The notes beneath the pieces were generated by a model. It was not told where the DNA came from, searched no databases, and saw only the letters and a program-made list of their open reading frames with translations. Below, piece after piece: positions 28,726 through 36,446 of a stretch of 55,818 nt of DNA. The DNA comes from Candidatus Nanopelagicales bacterium (GTDB lineage Bacteria > Actinomycetota > Actinomycetes > S36-B12). The translations under genes were made by a program, and so were the position numbers. The DNA lies in contig WLWL01000005.1 in NCBI GenBank assembly GCA_012103605.1, forward strand, positions 1 to 55,818, in the 5' to 3' direction. Positions within the stretch are counted from its first letter, which is position 1, and every line of letters begins with the position of its first letter.

Positions 28726-30032
28726 TGAACTCTGCAGCGGTGGACACCGTCATCACGGGCGCTCGCTACGTCCTCACGTGTGATGACACGGGCGCGGTCC
28801 ACGAGCGAGCCGGCATAGCCGTTCACGACGGACGCATCGTCGCTGTGGGCGACGTGGACTCCTTCGATGCCCATCGACGGATCGACGCGACAGATTGCCT
28901 GGTGCTCCCGGGCTTGATCAATCTGCACACCCATCTGCCGATGACTCTCCTCCGGGGTGTCGCCGAGAACGTGGATCTGCAGGGCTTCCTCGAACGAGTG
29001 TGGGCCGAGGAGGCCCGAATCATGGGGCCGGAGGGCACCTACCTCGGTGCCCGACTCGGCTCCCTTGAAGCTCTCCTTGGCGGCACGACGACGGCCCTCG
29101 ACATGTACTTCCACCCCGAATCCGCCCACCGGGGCGCAGTGGAGGTCGGAATCCGGCACGCGATCGGTCCGGTCTTCTTCGATTTCCCGGGACCCGACGG
29201 GCTCGAATGGACCCAGCGGCTTGACCTTGCGCATCGATGGCCCGAGGTTCTCGACTCCCTTGGTGGTGCGTATGTACCGAGATTCCTGATGCCGCACAGC
29301 CCGTTGATCGTCAACCCCGACCACCTGGCCGACATCGACAGCTTGGCCCGAGGAATGGACGCTCGGATTCACACGCACAACTCCGAGAACGACAAAGAGA
29401 ACAACGCGACCGTGCAGGCCCACGGGGCCCGGCCGACGGCGTTATTGGAGCGGGCGGGCCTGTTGGATGCTCGGACCGTGCTGGCGCACTGTGTGCGGCT
29501 CAGTGACGACGATCGTGCAGCTATTGCGTCGAGTGGCGCGAGTGTGGCGCACAACCCGGGGTCGAACCTGAAGTTGGCCAGCGGTGCGATGGATCTCGTG
29601 GGGTATCGGGAACAGGGCATCCGAGTCGGTCTCGGAACGGACGGGTGCTCGTCGAGCAACGACCTGGACATGTTCGCGGCCATGAGGCTGGCGGCGAATC
29701 TCGCTCGCCTGGTGCGTGAGGACCCGGCCGCTATTAGTGCGGAAGATGTCGTGCGCGCAGCGACGATTCACGGCGCGCAGGCGCTGGGTATGGCAGATCG
29801 AATCGGCAGTCTCGAGGTCGGCAAGGAAGCGGACCTGATCGTGGTCGATGCTGCGGCTCCGCACCTGACACCGCTTCGTGATCCGTTTACTGCGTTGGTG
29901 TTCGCAGCGGGGAGATCCGATGTTCGGGACGTGCTCGTCGCCGGCGATGTGGTCGTTGCCGATCGGCGCCCGACCCGGGTGGATGTTCGCGACACTCGCG
30001 GGCAAGCACTGGAACACGTCGGCGGTGCGTAG
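28725..30032 (+). CDS. mtaD: 5'-methylthioadenosine/S-adenosylhomocysteine deaminase-like amidohydrolase
   Basis: Metal-dependent amidohydrolase of 435 aa (TRZ/ATZ, cd01298-like group), likely deaminating MTA or SAH to the inosyl forms. NLHTHLPMTLLRGVAENV carries the HxH metal pair (His68, His70) and the MTA/SAH deaminase signature. Further ligands are His in RIHTHNSEND, His in LAHCVRL and Asp in GTDGCSSSNDLDM. ATG overlaps the previous stop (TGATG). Paired with the upstream phosphorylase it gives a route MTA to MTI to hypoxanthine plus methylthioribose-1-phosphate; the pathway is inference. Other amino-purine or guanine-type substrates are possible. Confidence 0.82.
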   Translation: MNSAAVDTVITGARYVLTCDDTGAVHERAGIAVHDGRIVAVGDVDSFDAHRRIDATDCLVLPGLINLHTHLPMTLLRGVAENVDLQGFLERVWAEEARIMGPEGTYLGARLGSLEALLGGTTTALDMYFHPESAHRGAVEVGIRHAIGPVFFDFPGPDGLEWTQRLDLAHRWPEVLDSLGGAYVPRFLMPHSPLIVNPDHLADIDSLARGMDARIHTHNSENDKENNATVQAHGARPTALLERAGLLDARTVLAHCVRLSDDDRAAIASSGASVAHNPGSNLKLASGAMDLVGYREQGIRVGLGTDGCSSSNDLDMFAAMRLAANLARLVREDPAAISAEDVVRAATIHGAQALGMADRIGSLEVGKEADLIVVDAAAPHLTPLRDPFTALVFAAGRSDVRDVLVAGDVVVADRRPTRVDVRDTRGQALEHVGGA

Positions 30033-30034
30033 GA

Positions 30035-30505
30035 GTGGCCAGCGACGTGCGGGGAAATCTTCAGGGCATGACCGCTGAGCAGGTCATCGATGCCCTTGGT
30101 CTGGAGTACCTCGACGGGGAAGGTTGTTGGATTCGACTGCTGTGGCGAACCGAACACGCGAACGCCATCTACGCACTCCTGACCCCAACCGATTTCAGCG
30201 CCATGCACCGTCTTGTCGAAGACGAAGCCTGGACGTTCGTGGCGGGCGCGGCCGCTGAGATTGTGGTGTTGCACTCCGACGGAACCCACGACGTCGTTCA
30301 CCTCGGTAGCGATCCATCGGCTGGGCAGGTGGCGCATCACCGCATACCCGCGCACACCTGGCAAGGCTCGATTTCCTTGGGAGAGTGGACACTGGTGACC
30401 TGTGTGCTCGCGCCGCCCTTCAGCGGATTGGAGTTAGCTGATGCCGCGACCGACTTCTCCGAGTGGCCGGACGCAGAGTCGGCGATCAAGCGACGAATGA
30501 GGTGA
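30035..30505 (+). CDS. Cupin_5 (DUF985) domain protein
   Basis: A 156-aa protein of the cupin_5/DUF985 family, a single-domain beta-barrel with no firmly known function. The matching core begins AEQVIDALGLEYLDGEGCW and continues with TPTDFSAMHRLVEDEAWTFV, AAEIVVLHSDGT, SAGQVAHHRIPAHTWQGSI and GEWTLVTCVLAPPF. The start is either GTG at 30035, 2 nt after mtaD, or ATG at 30068; I kept the first. It sits between mtaD and an SDR gene in what looks like one transcript. Confidence 0.75.
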   Translation: MASDVRGNLQGMTAEQVIDALGLEYLDGEGCWIRLLWRTEHANAIYALLTPTDFSAMHRLVEDEAWTFVAGAAAEIVVLHSDGTHDVVHLGSDPSAGQVAHHRIPAHTWQGSISLGEWTLVTCVLAPPFSGLELADAATDFSEWPDAESAIKRRMR

Positions 30506-30510
30506 GGACT

Positions 30511-31272
30511 GTGAGTCAGGGTCGGGTAGTCGTGGTGACGGGTGCGTCAGGGCACCTTGGCGGCGCCATCGCGCGAATGTGTGCCGGGCGTGGCTACTCG
30601 GTGGCTGTCCATTACCGGTCGAACAAAGACGCAGCGAGGGACGTCGTCGATTCGATCGAGCAATCGGGGGGTGTAGCGGCGGCCTTTCCAGCTGACCTCG
30701 GGGCGGCGTCAGATCCGGATGTCGCCACGCGCCTGATCGACGATGTCGTGAAGCAGTGGGGCCGTGTAGACGGGCTTGTTCACTGCAGTGCGATGCAGTC
30801 GCTGCAACCCTTCGATGAACTCGTCGATAGTGACTGGCAGGCGATGTGGGAGGCGAACTTTCTTGCCGCGACGCGTCTCTCGCGTGCTGCGTTGGCCGTG
30901 ATGGCACCCGGAGGGTCGATCGTCACCATCTCGTCCGTCGAGGCATCAGCGGCTTTTGCCAACCACGCGCACTATGCGGCGTCGAAAGCGGCGTTGGAAT
31001 CCTTCACTCGGTCCCTCTCGCGCGAGATCGGACCACGCGGGATGCGAGCGAACTGCGTAGCTCCAGGTTTGATCGCACGAGAGGGCTTGGAACAAGACTG
31101 GCCACAGGGATGGTCGTGGTGGAGTGAGGTCGCGCCGTCGGGGCGCCCGGTGAGCCAGGAGGAGGTCGCCGGCGTGGTCTGGTTTCTGCTCGGCAGCCAA
31201 GCGTCGGGAATCAACGGTGCCGTCATCCCCGTCGATGGGGGTTGGTCAGCGAGTGCCCGAACGACGTTCTGA
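30511..31272 (+). CDS. SDR-family oxidoreductase (3-oxoacyl-ACP reductase-like)
   Basis: A 253-aa short-chain dehydrogenase. The cofactor loop VVVTGASGHLGGAIAR is intact, YAASKAALESF provides Tyr and Lys, and ISSVEAS provides Ser. The NNAG element is replaced by VHCSAMQ. The VPVDGGW-like end reads VIPVDGGWSAS. GTG start at 30511 after GAGGACT, 5 nt past the cupin_5 gene. The substrate is unknown; FabG-like resemblance does not prove a role in fatty-acid synthesis. It is the last gene before the 190-nt promoter region of the nucleoside transporter. Confidence 0.8.
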   Translation: MSQGRVVVVTGASGHLGGAIARMCAGRGYSVAVHYRSNKDAARDVVDSIEQSGGVAAAFPADLGAASDPDVATRLIDDVVKQWGRVDGLVHCSAMQSLQPFDELVDSDWQAMWEANFLAATRLSRAALAVMAPGGSIVTISSVEASAAFANHAHYAASKAALESFTRSLSREIGPRGMRANCVAPGLIAREGLEQDWPQGWSWWSEVAPSGRPVSQEEVAGVVWFLLGSQASGINGAVIPVDGGWSASARTTF

Positions 31273-31297
31273 ACTCGCTACGTTCTGAACACATCTC

Positions 31298-31364
31298 GTC
31301 ACATCAGTAACACCCGTAACGAATGGGTAACGGCTCGTATTACAAGTTGATTGAGACTCGTCAC
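31298..31364. promoter_or_regulatory. Array of GTnAC pentamers upstream of the nucleoside transporter (GlnR-like)
   Basis: GTCAC (31298), GTAAC (31307), GTAAC (31316), GTAAC (31327) and GTCAC (31360) lie in the 197-nt gap before the receptor gene. The pair at 31316 and 31327 has the n6 spacing of GlnR a/b sites (GTnAC-n6-GnAAC). This suggests nitrogen-responsive control of nucleoside uptake. The link to GlnR is inference. Confidence 0.4.
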
Positions 31365-31469
31365 CATTGTTGAGCCGCTCTCCCTTTTCGTGCTGCGGGC
31401 GATTAAGGTCTGACCACGACGTCTCGCCCTCAATCGTGTGCGGCGAGGACCCGACAGAAAGGCATGTGC

Positions 31470-32657
31470 ATGCATCGCAAGCTATTGGTTGCGGGCTTCG
31501 CGGCCGCGGCACTCGTGCTCGCTGGATGTAGCAGCGACTCCGATGGCGACGCCGCGGAGGCCACGGTGGAAGAGACCGTGGAAGAGACCGTGGAAGAGAC
31601 CGCTGAAGAGCAGGACATCGAGGACGTTGCTGAGGAACTCGAGGAAGAGGCAGCGGAAGAGGTTGCTGAAGAAGAGGCAGCCGGTCCGACCACAGACGAC
31701 AGCGACTGTGGAGCCGAAGAGAACATCTGCATCGGTCTGGTGACCGACACGGGCAAGGTGGACGACAAGTCGTTCAACCAGGCCGCATGGGAAGGCACGC
31801 AGTTGGCGGCTGAGCAGGTCGGCGCCTTCTCGAAGTACATCGAGACGGTTGATCCCAAGGACTACGCCAACAACATCGGCCAGTTCGCGGCAGCCAACTA
31901 CGACACGATCGTCACGGTCGGCTTCTTGATGGCTGAGGCAACTATCGAGGCCGCCAACGAGTACCCGGACATCGACTTCATCGGTGTTGACCAGTTCCAG
32001 GGCGAGGCAGTGCCGAACCTTGCAGGGCTGGTGTTCCGCGAGGATCATGCGGGCTACGCCGCTGGCTACCTGGCTGGCCTGATGACTCAGACCAACAAGA
32101 TCGGAACGGCTCTCGGCACCGACACGGTTCCGCCGGTGAAGCTGTTCGGTGAGGGCTTCAAGGCGGGTGCCATTGCCGCGAACCCCGAGGCTGAGGTCAC
32201 ACTCGTGTACCACGAGCCCAACAACGCCTTCGGTGACCCCGAGTGGGGTGCGGCCGAGTCGCGTAAGCAGCTCGACCAGGGCGCGGACGTCATCTTCGCC
32301 GCTGGTGGAGCGACGGGTAACGGTGGCCTGATCGAGATCGCCAAGGATCCAGGCGCCGGCGAGACGGTGTTCTGCATCGGTGTGGATATCGATCAGTACT
32401 TCACCGTTCCGCAGGCAGCTCCGTGCTTGCTGACCTCGGCGGAGAAGAAGCTCGTTCTCGGAACGGAGACCTTGGTGAAGGCCTCGGTCGCCGGTGAAAT
32501 GGAGGGCGGCAACTTCGTCGGCCCGACGGGCTTGGCTCCGTACCACGACACCGACAGCGTGGTTCCGGACGATGTCAAGGCCGCGGTTGAAGAGGTGCTC
32601 GCCGGACTCGAAGACGGTTCTATCGACACCGGCTGCCCGGCCTGCTTGGACAACTAA
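31470..32657 (+). CDS. BMP-family nucleoside-binding lipoprotein of ABC transporter
   Basis: Extracellular receptor of a nucleoside importer, 395 aa, Bmp/PnrA family. Signal peptide with lipobox LAGC and lipidated Cys20; then a Glu-rich spacer to about residue 75 including three VEET repeats; then the binding domain with CIGLVTDTGKVDDKSFNQAAW, DTIVTVGFLMAEATIEAA, VFREDHAGYAAGYLAGLM and GVDIDQYFTV. I choose the ATG at 31470 because AAAGG lies 7 nt upstream; the ATG at 31464 is too close. A strong hairpin follows the stop before the permease genes. Confidence 0.9.
   Translation: MHRKLLVAGFAAAALVLAGCSSDSDGDAAEATVEETVEETVEETAEEQDIEDVAEELEEEAAEEVAEEEAAGPTTDDSDCGAEENICIGLVTDTGKVDDKSFNQAAWEGTQLAAEQVGAFSKYIETVDPKDYANNIGQFAAANYDTIVTVGFLMAEATIEAANEYPDIDFIGVDQFQGEAVPNLAGLVFREDHAGYAAGYLAGLMTQTNKIGTALGTDTVPPVKLFGEGFKAGAIAANPEAEVTLVYHEPNNAFGDPEWGAAESRKQLDQGADVIFAAGGATGNGGLIEIAKDPGAGETVFCIGVDIDQYFTVPQAAPCLLTSAEKKLVLGTETLVKASVAGEMEGGNFVGPTGLAPYHDTDSVVPDDVKAAVEEVLAGLEDGSIDTGCPACLDN
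31566..31601. repeat. Three identical 12-bp tandem repeats in the receptor spacer
   Basis: GTGGAAGAGACC occurs three times head to tail, in frame, encoding VEET x3 in the acidic spacer between lipid anchor and binding domain. A fourth, diverged copy (GCTGAAGAG) follows. Confidence 0.95.
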
Positions 32658-32680
32658 CGTCTGAGCGGAACGCGCACGAC

Positions 32681-32712
32681 AGGTTGGGGGTGGCTTCGGC
32701 CACCCCCAACCT
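32681..32712 (+). terminator. 14-bp UUCG-capped hairpin between receptor and permease genes
   Basis: AGGTTGGGGGTGGC, loop TTCG, GCCACCCCCAACCT: a perfect 14-bp stem with a C(UUCG)G tetraloop, 24 nt after the receptor stop. No T-run follows, so complete rho-independent termination is doubtful. It is likely to protect the receptor mRNA or cause partial termination, giving more receptor than permease. Confidence 0.8.
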
Positions 32713-32790
32713 GACTCTCGGGGCTGAATTGGCCCTGAACAATTCTGTTTTGCCCACCCATGTCGACTTGTCCTGGAAGGATCTGACTTC

Positions 32791-33909
32791 GTGTCCGTAA
32801 CTGATCCCGCCCAGACCGACTTGGGATACACCGATCCGAACCCGCGCCGCGAGACCGCCTGGTCGCGGTCGCAGGTGATCGTCACGCCGGTCGTGTCGGT
32901 GCTGTTGGCTCTGGCTGTCGGTGGGCTGCTGATTCTCATCCAGGGTGTTAACCCCCTGACGGCCTACTGGGTCTTGTTCTCTTCCGCTCTCGGTGATGTC
33001 GATGGCCTGGTCACGGTGATGCAGAAGTCGACCCCGCTCATCCTGACCGGACTTGCCTTCACCGTGGGATTGCGCACCGGACTGTTCAACATCGGCGCGC
33101 AGGGACAACTTCTTGTGGGTGCCATCGGCGCGGCCTGGGCCGGCTACAACTTCCAGATGCCGGCGATCATCCACCTTCCCTTCGCCATCGCTTTCGGCAT
33201 TCTGTGCGGAGCCGCGTGGGCTTCGATCGCCGGCGTACTGCGCGCCTATAGGAGCGTGTCGGAAGTCATTACGACCATCATGCTCAACGCGGTCGCGATC
33301 GCACTTGTCGACTACCTAGCGAGCAAGCCCCTTCAAGAACCCGACCAGCCGCTGACTCGCACCCCACTTGTTGCTGACACCGCGGCCTTGCCGGAGTTCG
33401 GTGTCATCCCGTCCGGTTTCGTGATCGCGCTCTTCGTCTCGCTCTTCGTCGGATGGTTTCTTGCTCGAACAACACAAGGTTTCCGCTTCAACACGGTAGG
33501 CCTCAACCCGAGCGCCGCGAACTACGCCGGCATCGGCGTGAAGAAGACGATCTTTCTTGCCATGGCCGTCAGCGGCGCCTTGGCCGGCATGGGTGGAGCG
33601 GTGGAGACTCTCGGCATCACCGGCCGATTCGAGCCCACCTTCAACGCGGGACTCGGCTTCGACGGAATCACCATTGCTCTCTTGGCGCGCGCCAACCCGA
33701 TCGCGACGATTCCAGCGGCTTTGCTCGTGGGAACAATGCGTGCGGGAGCAGCATCGCTGCAATTCCAAACGGGTATCGAACCCGAGGTCGTCGACGTGAT
33801 CTTGGCGTTGACGCTGCTCTTCGTCGCCGCTCCCATCGTGGGTCGGATGCTGTTCCGCAAGCGCGCGATGAAGCAGGCGTCGTTCTCGTCCGGTTGGGGT
33901 GGCGCATGA
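32791..33909 (+). CDS. Nucleoside ABC transporter permease 1
   Basis: Membrane permease of 372 aa in the BPD_transp_2 family, similar to the YufP/NupP proteins that work with Bmp-type receptors. It has a hydrophilic N-terminus of about 25 residues, then about eight to ten hydrophobic helices, with GLRTGLFNIGAQGQLLVGAI and GAWASIAGVLRAYRSVSEVI as family blocks. GTG start at 32791 with GGAAGG 10 nt upstream. The 3' end overlaps the next permease by 4 nt. Confidence 0.9.
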   Translation: MSVTDPAQTDLGYTDPNPRRETAWSRSQVIVTPVVSVLLALAVGGLLILIQGVNPLTAYWVLFSSALGDVDGLVTVMQKSTPLILTGLAFTVGLRTGLFNIGAQGQLLVGAIGAAWAGYNFQMPAIIHLPFAIAFGILCGAAWASIAGVLRAYRSVSEVITTIMLNAVAIALVDYLASKPLQEPDQPLTRTPLVADTAALPEFGVIPSGFVIALFVSLFVGWFLARTTQGFRFNTVGLNPSAANYAGIGVKKTIFLAMAVSGALAGMGGAVETLGITGRFEPTFNAGLGFDGITIALLARANPIATIPAALLVGTMRAGAASLQFQTGIEPEVVDVILALTLLFVAAPIVGRMLFRKRAMKQASFSSGWGGA

Positions 33910-34880
33910 GAGCCCGGTACGCCTACACCCTCACCATCGCCATCCTGGCGGGAATCGTGGTTGCCTTCGTCTTCGATGAGAATCGAACCGTTTCCGTGTT
34001 GTCCTTCTCCTTGAGGTACGCCGTACCGCTGATCCTGGCCGCCATGGTCGGCATCATCTGCGAGCGCAGCGGCATCATCAACATCGGCATCGAGGGGCAG
34101 ATGCTGATGAGTGCTTTTGCCGGCTTCTTTGGAGCCGCCATCACCGGGAACTTGATCTTTGGAACCATGATCGGTGTCGGCACCGGCATGATCATGGGAG
34201 CCTTCCTTGCCACCGGGGCCGTCACGTGGAAGATGGATCAAATCATCGCGGGCGTGATCATCAACATCATCGCCACCGGTCTGACGTCTTTCTTCTATTC
34301 CCAGGGCTACGTGCTGCCGGCAATCACGCCGAAGCTGCGGATCCCTGTCTTGGCCGACATACCCCTGGTGGGACCGGTGTTGTTCGACAACGGCCTGTTC
34401 ACCTACGCGGCGGTGTTGACCGCAGTTCTGCTGTGGGTACTGCTGTTCAAGACCATTTGGGGTTTGCGCACCCGGTCCGTCGGCGAGAAGCCCGGATCGG
34501 CCGACACCTCGGGCATCAATGTGCAGCGCACTCGATTCTGGAACGTCACCCTTGCGGGCGGCCTTGCAGGCCTCGCGGGCGCGTACTTGTCCATCGAGGC
34601 TGCGAGCACCTTCGAGCGAGGATTAACGGCGGGGCGAGGCTTCACTGCCTTAGCGATCATGATCTTCGGGGCGTGGAATCCCATCGGGGCGCTCGGCGCA
34701 GCCCTCTTCTTCGGCCTTGCGAATGGCCTCGCGAGTCAGCTTCAAGCCGATGAGGTCATCGACATTCCGCAGCAATTCATCAACATGCTTCCCTACATCC
34801 TGACCATCGTCTTGCTGGCGATCGTGTCCGGACGAGTCAAGCCTCCAGCAGCCGTCGGTAAACCGTACGAGAAGGAATAG
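33906..34880 (+). CDS. Nucleoside ABC transporter permease 2
   Basis: Second permease, 324 aa, similar to YufQ/NupQ. Blocks are ICERSGIINIGIEGQMLMSA near the first third, AVTWKMDQIIAGVIINIIAT and LRTRSVGEKPGSADTSGINV, plus several hydrophobic helices. The ATG at 33906 overlaps the previous stop (ATGA); an open frame continues far upstream but is a shadow of permease 1. The ATPase gene follows after 9 nt. Confidence 0.9.
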   Translation: MRARYAYTLTIAILAGIVVAFVFDENRTVSVLSFSLRYAVPLILAAMVGIICERSGIINIGIEGQMLMSAFAGFFGAAITGNLIFGTMIGVGTGMIMGAFLATGAVTWKMDQIIAGVIINIIATGLTSFFYSQGYVLPAITPKLRIPVLADIPLVGPVLFDNGLFTYAAVLTAVLLWVLLFKTIWGLRTRSVGEKPGSADTSGINVQRTRFWNVTLAGGLAGLAGAYLSIEAASTFERGLTAGRGFTALAIMIFGAWNPIGALGAALFFGLANGLASQLQADEVIDIPQQFINMLPYILTIVLLAIVSGRVKPPAAVGKPYEKE

Positions 34881-34889
34881 GGGAGAACT

Positions 34890-36446
34890 ATGCCTTCATA
34901 CGACCCGACGGGAACGCCTGTTCTCGAAGCCCGCGGCATCACCAAGCGCTTTCCCGGAGTCGTCGCCAACAACAACGTGTCTCTGACTATCCACAAGGGT
35001 CAGATCGTTGGGTTGTTGGGGGAAAACGGTGCGGGTAAGTCGACCTTGGTCAAGATGATCTACGGGCTGTACGAGCCGGACGAGGGCGAGATCCTGATGA
35101 ATGGCTCGCAGATTGCGTTGAAGGGTCCGCGCGACGCCATTCGCCGTGGCATCGGCATGGTGCATCAGCATTTCCAATTGGTGCCGGTGTTCACCGTGGC
35201 GGAGAACGTCATTCTCGGTGACGAACCGCATAAGTCGGTTTTCGTCAACATGAAGAAAGCGACGGCAGAGGTGGCACGCCTCTCCGAAGAGTATGGGCTC
35301 AAGGTCGATGTGAACGCCAAAGTCGAAGACCTCCCCGTGGGCGCCCAGCAGCGGGTAGAGATCTTGAAGGCTCTATATCGAAAAGCAGAAATCCTGATCA
35401 TGGATGAGCCAACCGCGGTTCTCACGCCGCAAGAAACAGACGAGCTTCTCAAGGTGATGCGTGGCTTCGCGGACAACGGAGTCGCAGTCATCTTCATCAC
35501 CCACAAACTCAGGGAAGTTCTTGCTCTCGCGGACACCATTGAGGTTCTGCGTGGAGGAGAGGTCGTCGGCACTACGACCCCGGACGAAACAGACCAAGCG
35601 GGCTTGGCCCAGATGATGGTGGGCCGGAGCGTTTTGCTGCGGGTCGACAAGAAGCCGGCAATGCCCAAAGACGTCGTGCTTGATGTGCAGGGCCTCAACG
35701 TCGACGGCGGTCTGGGTCTGCCAGCGGTCAGCGATGTTTCTTTCTCGGTGAAAGCCGGAGAGATTGTTGGCATCGCAGGCGTTGAGGGCAACGGGCAGCG
35801 CGAGCTGGTGGAGGCGCTGACAGGTTTGCGCAAATACGAGGCGACGTCGGTGATGATGAACGGATCGGATGCGCTCGGGCTCAGCCCCCATGATGTGCAC
35901 GACCTCGGCGTTGGACATGTCCCGGAAGATCGGGAGAAAGACGGGGTTGTCGGGCAGTACTCCATCGCCGACAACATGGTGCTGAATCGATTCGATGAGA
36001 AGGAGTTCGCGTCGAAGGGTGTCCGCAACAGCAAAGCCGTGAACAACCTCGCCACAGAACTCGTCGAGGACTATGACGTCCGCACACCGTCGATACAGAC
36101 ATCGGCGCAATCCCTGTCCGGTGGTAACAAGCAGAAAGTCGTCATCGCCCGCGAACTTGCTGCCGACCCTCGTTTGCTCATCGCCTCCCAACCCACCCGT
36201 GGAGTGGATGTCGGCTCCATCGAGTTCATTCACTCGCAGATCGTCAAGGCCCGAGACGGAGGCGCTGGCGTTCTGTTGATCTCAGCCGAACTCGACGAAG
36301 TGATAGGGCTGTCGGATCGAATTTTGGTGATGTACGACGGTCGAATCGTTGCCGAACTCGACGGTGAGGGTGCAGATCGAAATCGCATCGGGCGACTGAT
36401 GGCCGGTGGCGAGGACACACCCCCGAGTTCCACCGACTCCGCATGA
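34890..36446 (+). CDS. Nucleoside ABC transporter ATP-binding protein (two nucleotide-binding domains)
   Basis: ATPase of 518 aa like YufO/NupO. Domain 1 has Walker A LLGENGAGKSTLVKM (about 43-56), Q-loop GMVHQHFQLVPVFTV, signature LPVGAQQRVEILKALYR and Walker B ILIMDEPTAVLTPQE. Domain 2 has the degenerate P-loop GVEGNGQRELVEAL, signature LSGGNKQKVVIAREL and the unusual Walker B RLLIASQPTRGVDVGS, typical of this family. ATG at 34890 after GGGGAGAA. The stop overlaps the thymidine phosphorylase start (ATGA), so transport and catabolism are coupled. Confidence 0.92.
   Translation: MPSYDPTGTPVLEARGITKRFPGVVANNNVSLTIHKGQIVGLLGENGAGKSTLVKMIYGLYEPDEGEILMNGSQIALKGPRDAIRRGIGMVHQHFQLVPVFTVAENVILGDEPHKSVFVNMKKATAEVARLSEEYGLKVDVNAKVEDLPVGAQQRVEILKALYRKAEILIMDEPTAVLTPQETDELLKVMRGFADNGVAVIFITHKLREVLALADTIEVLRGGEVVGTTTPDETDQAGLAQMMVGRSVLLRVDKKPAMPKDVVLDVQGLNVDGGLGLPAVSDVSFSVKAGEIVGIAGVEGNGQRELVEALTGLRKYEATSVMMNGSDALGLSPHDVHDLGVGHVPEDREKDGVVGQYSIADNMVLNRFDEKEFASKGVRNSKAVNNLATELVEDYDVRTPSIQTSAQSLSGGNKQKVVIARELAADPRLLIASQPTRGVDVGSIEFIHSQIVKARDGGAGVLLISAELDEVIGLSDRILVMYDGRIVAELDGEGADRNRIGRLMAGGEDTPPSSTDSA

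Noticed and set aside
31482-32939. Minus-strand open frame of 485 codons opposite the BMP receptor
   Set aside because: It is the complement of the receptor gene and the hairpin region; the protein is not domain-like.
33453-33905. Upstream extension of nucleoside permease 2
   Set aside because: The extra 151 codons overlap permease 1 in another frame and are not membrane-protein-like; the ATG at 33906 overlaps the permease 1 stop as expected.
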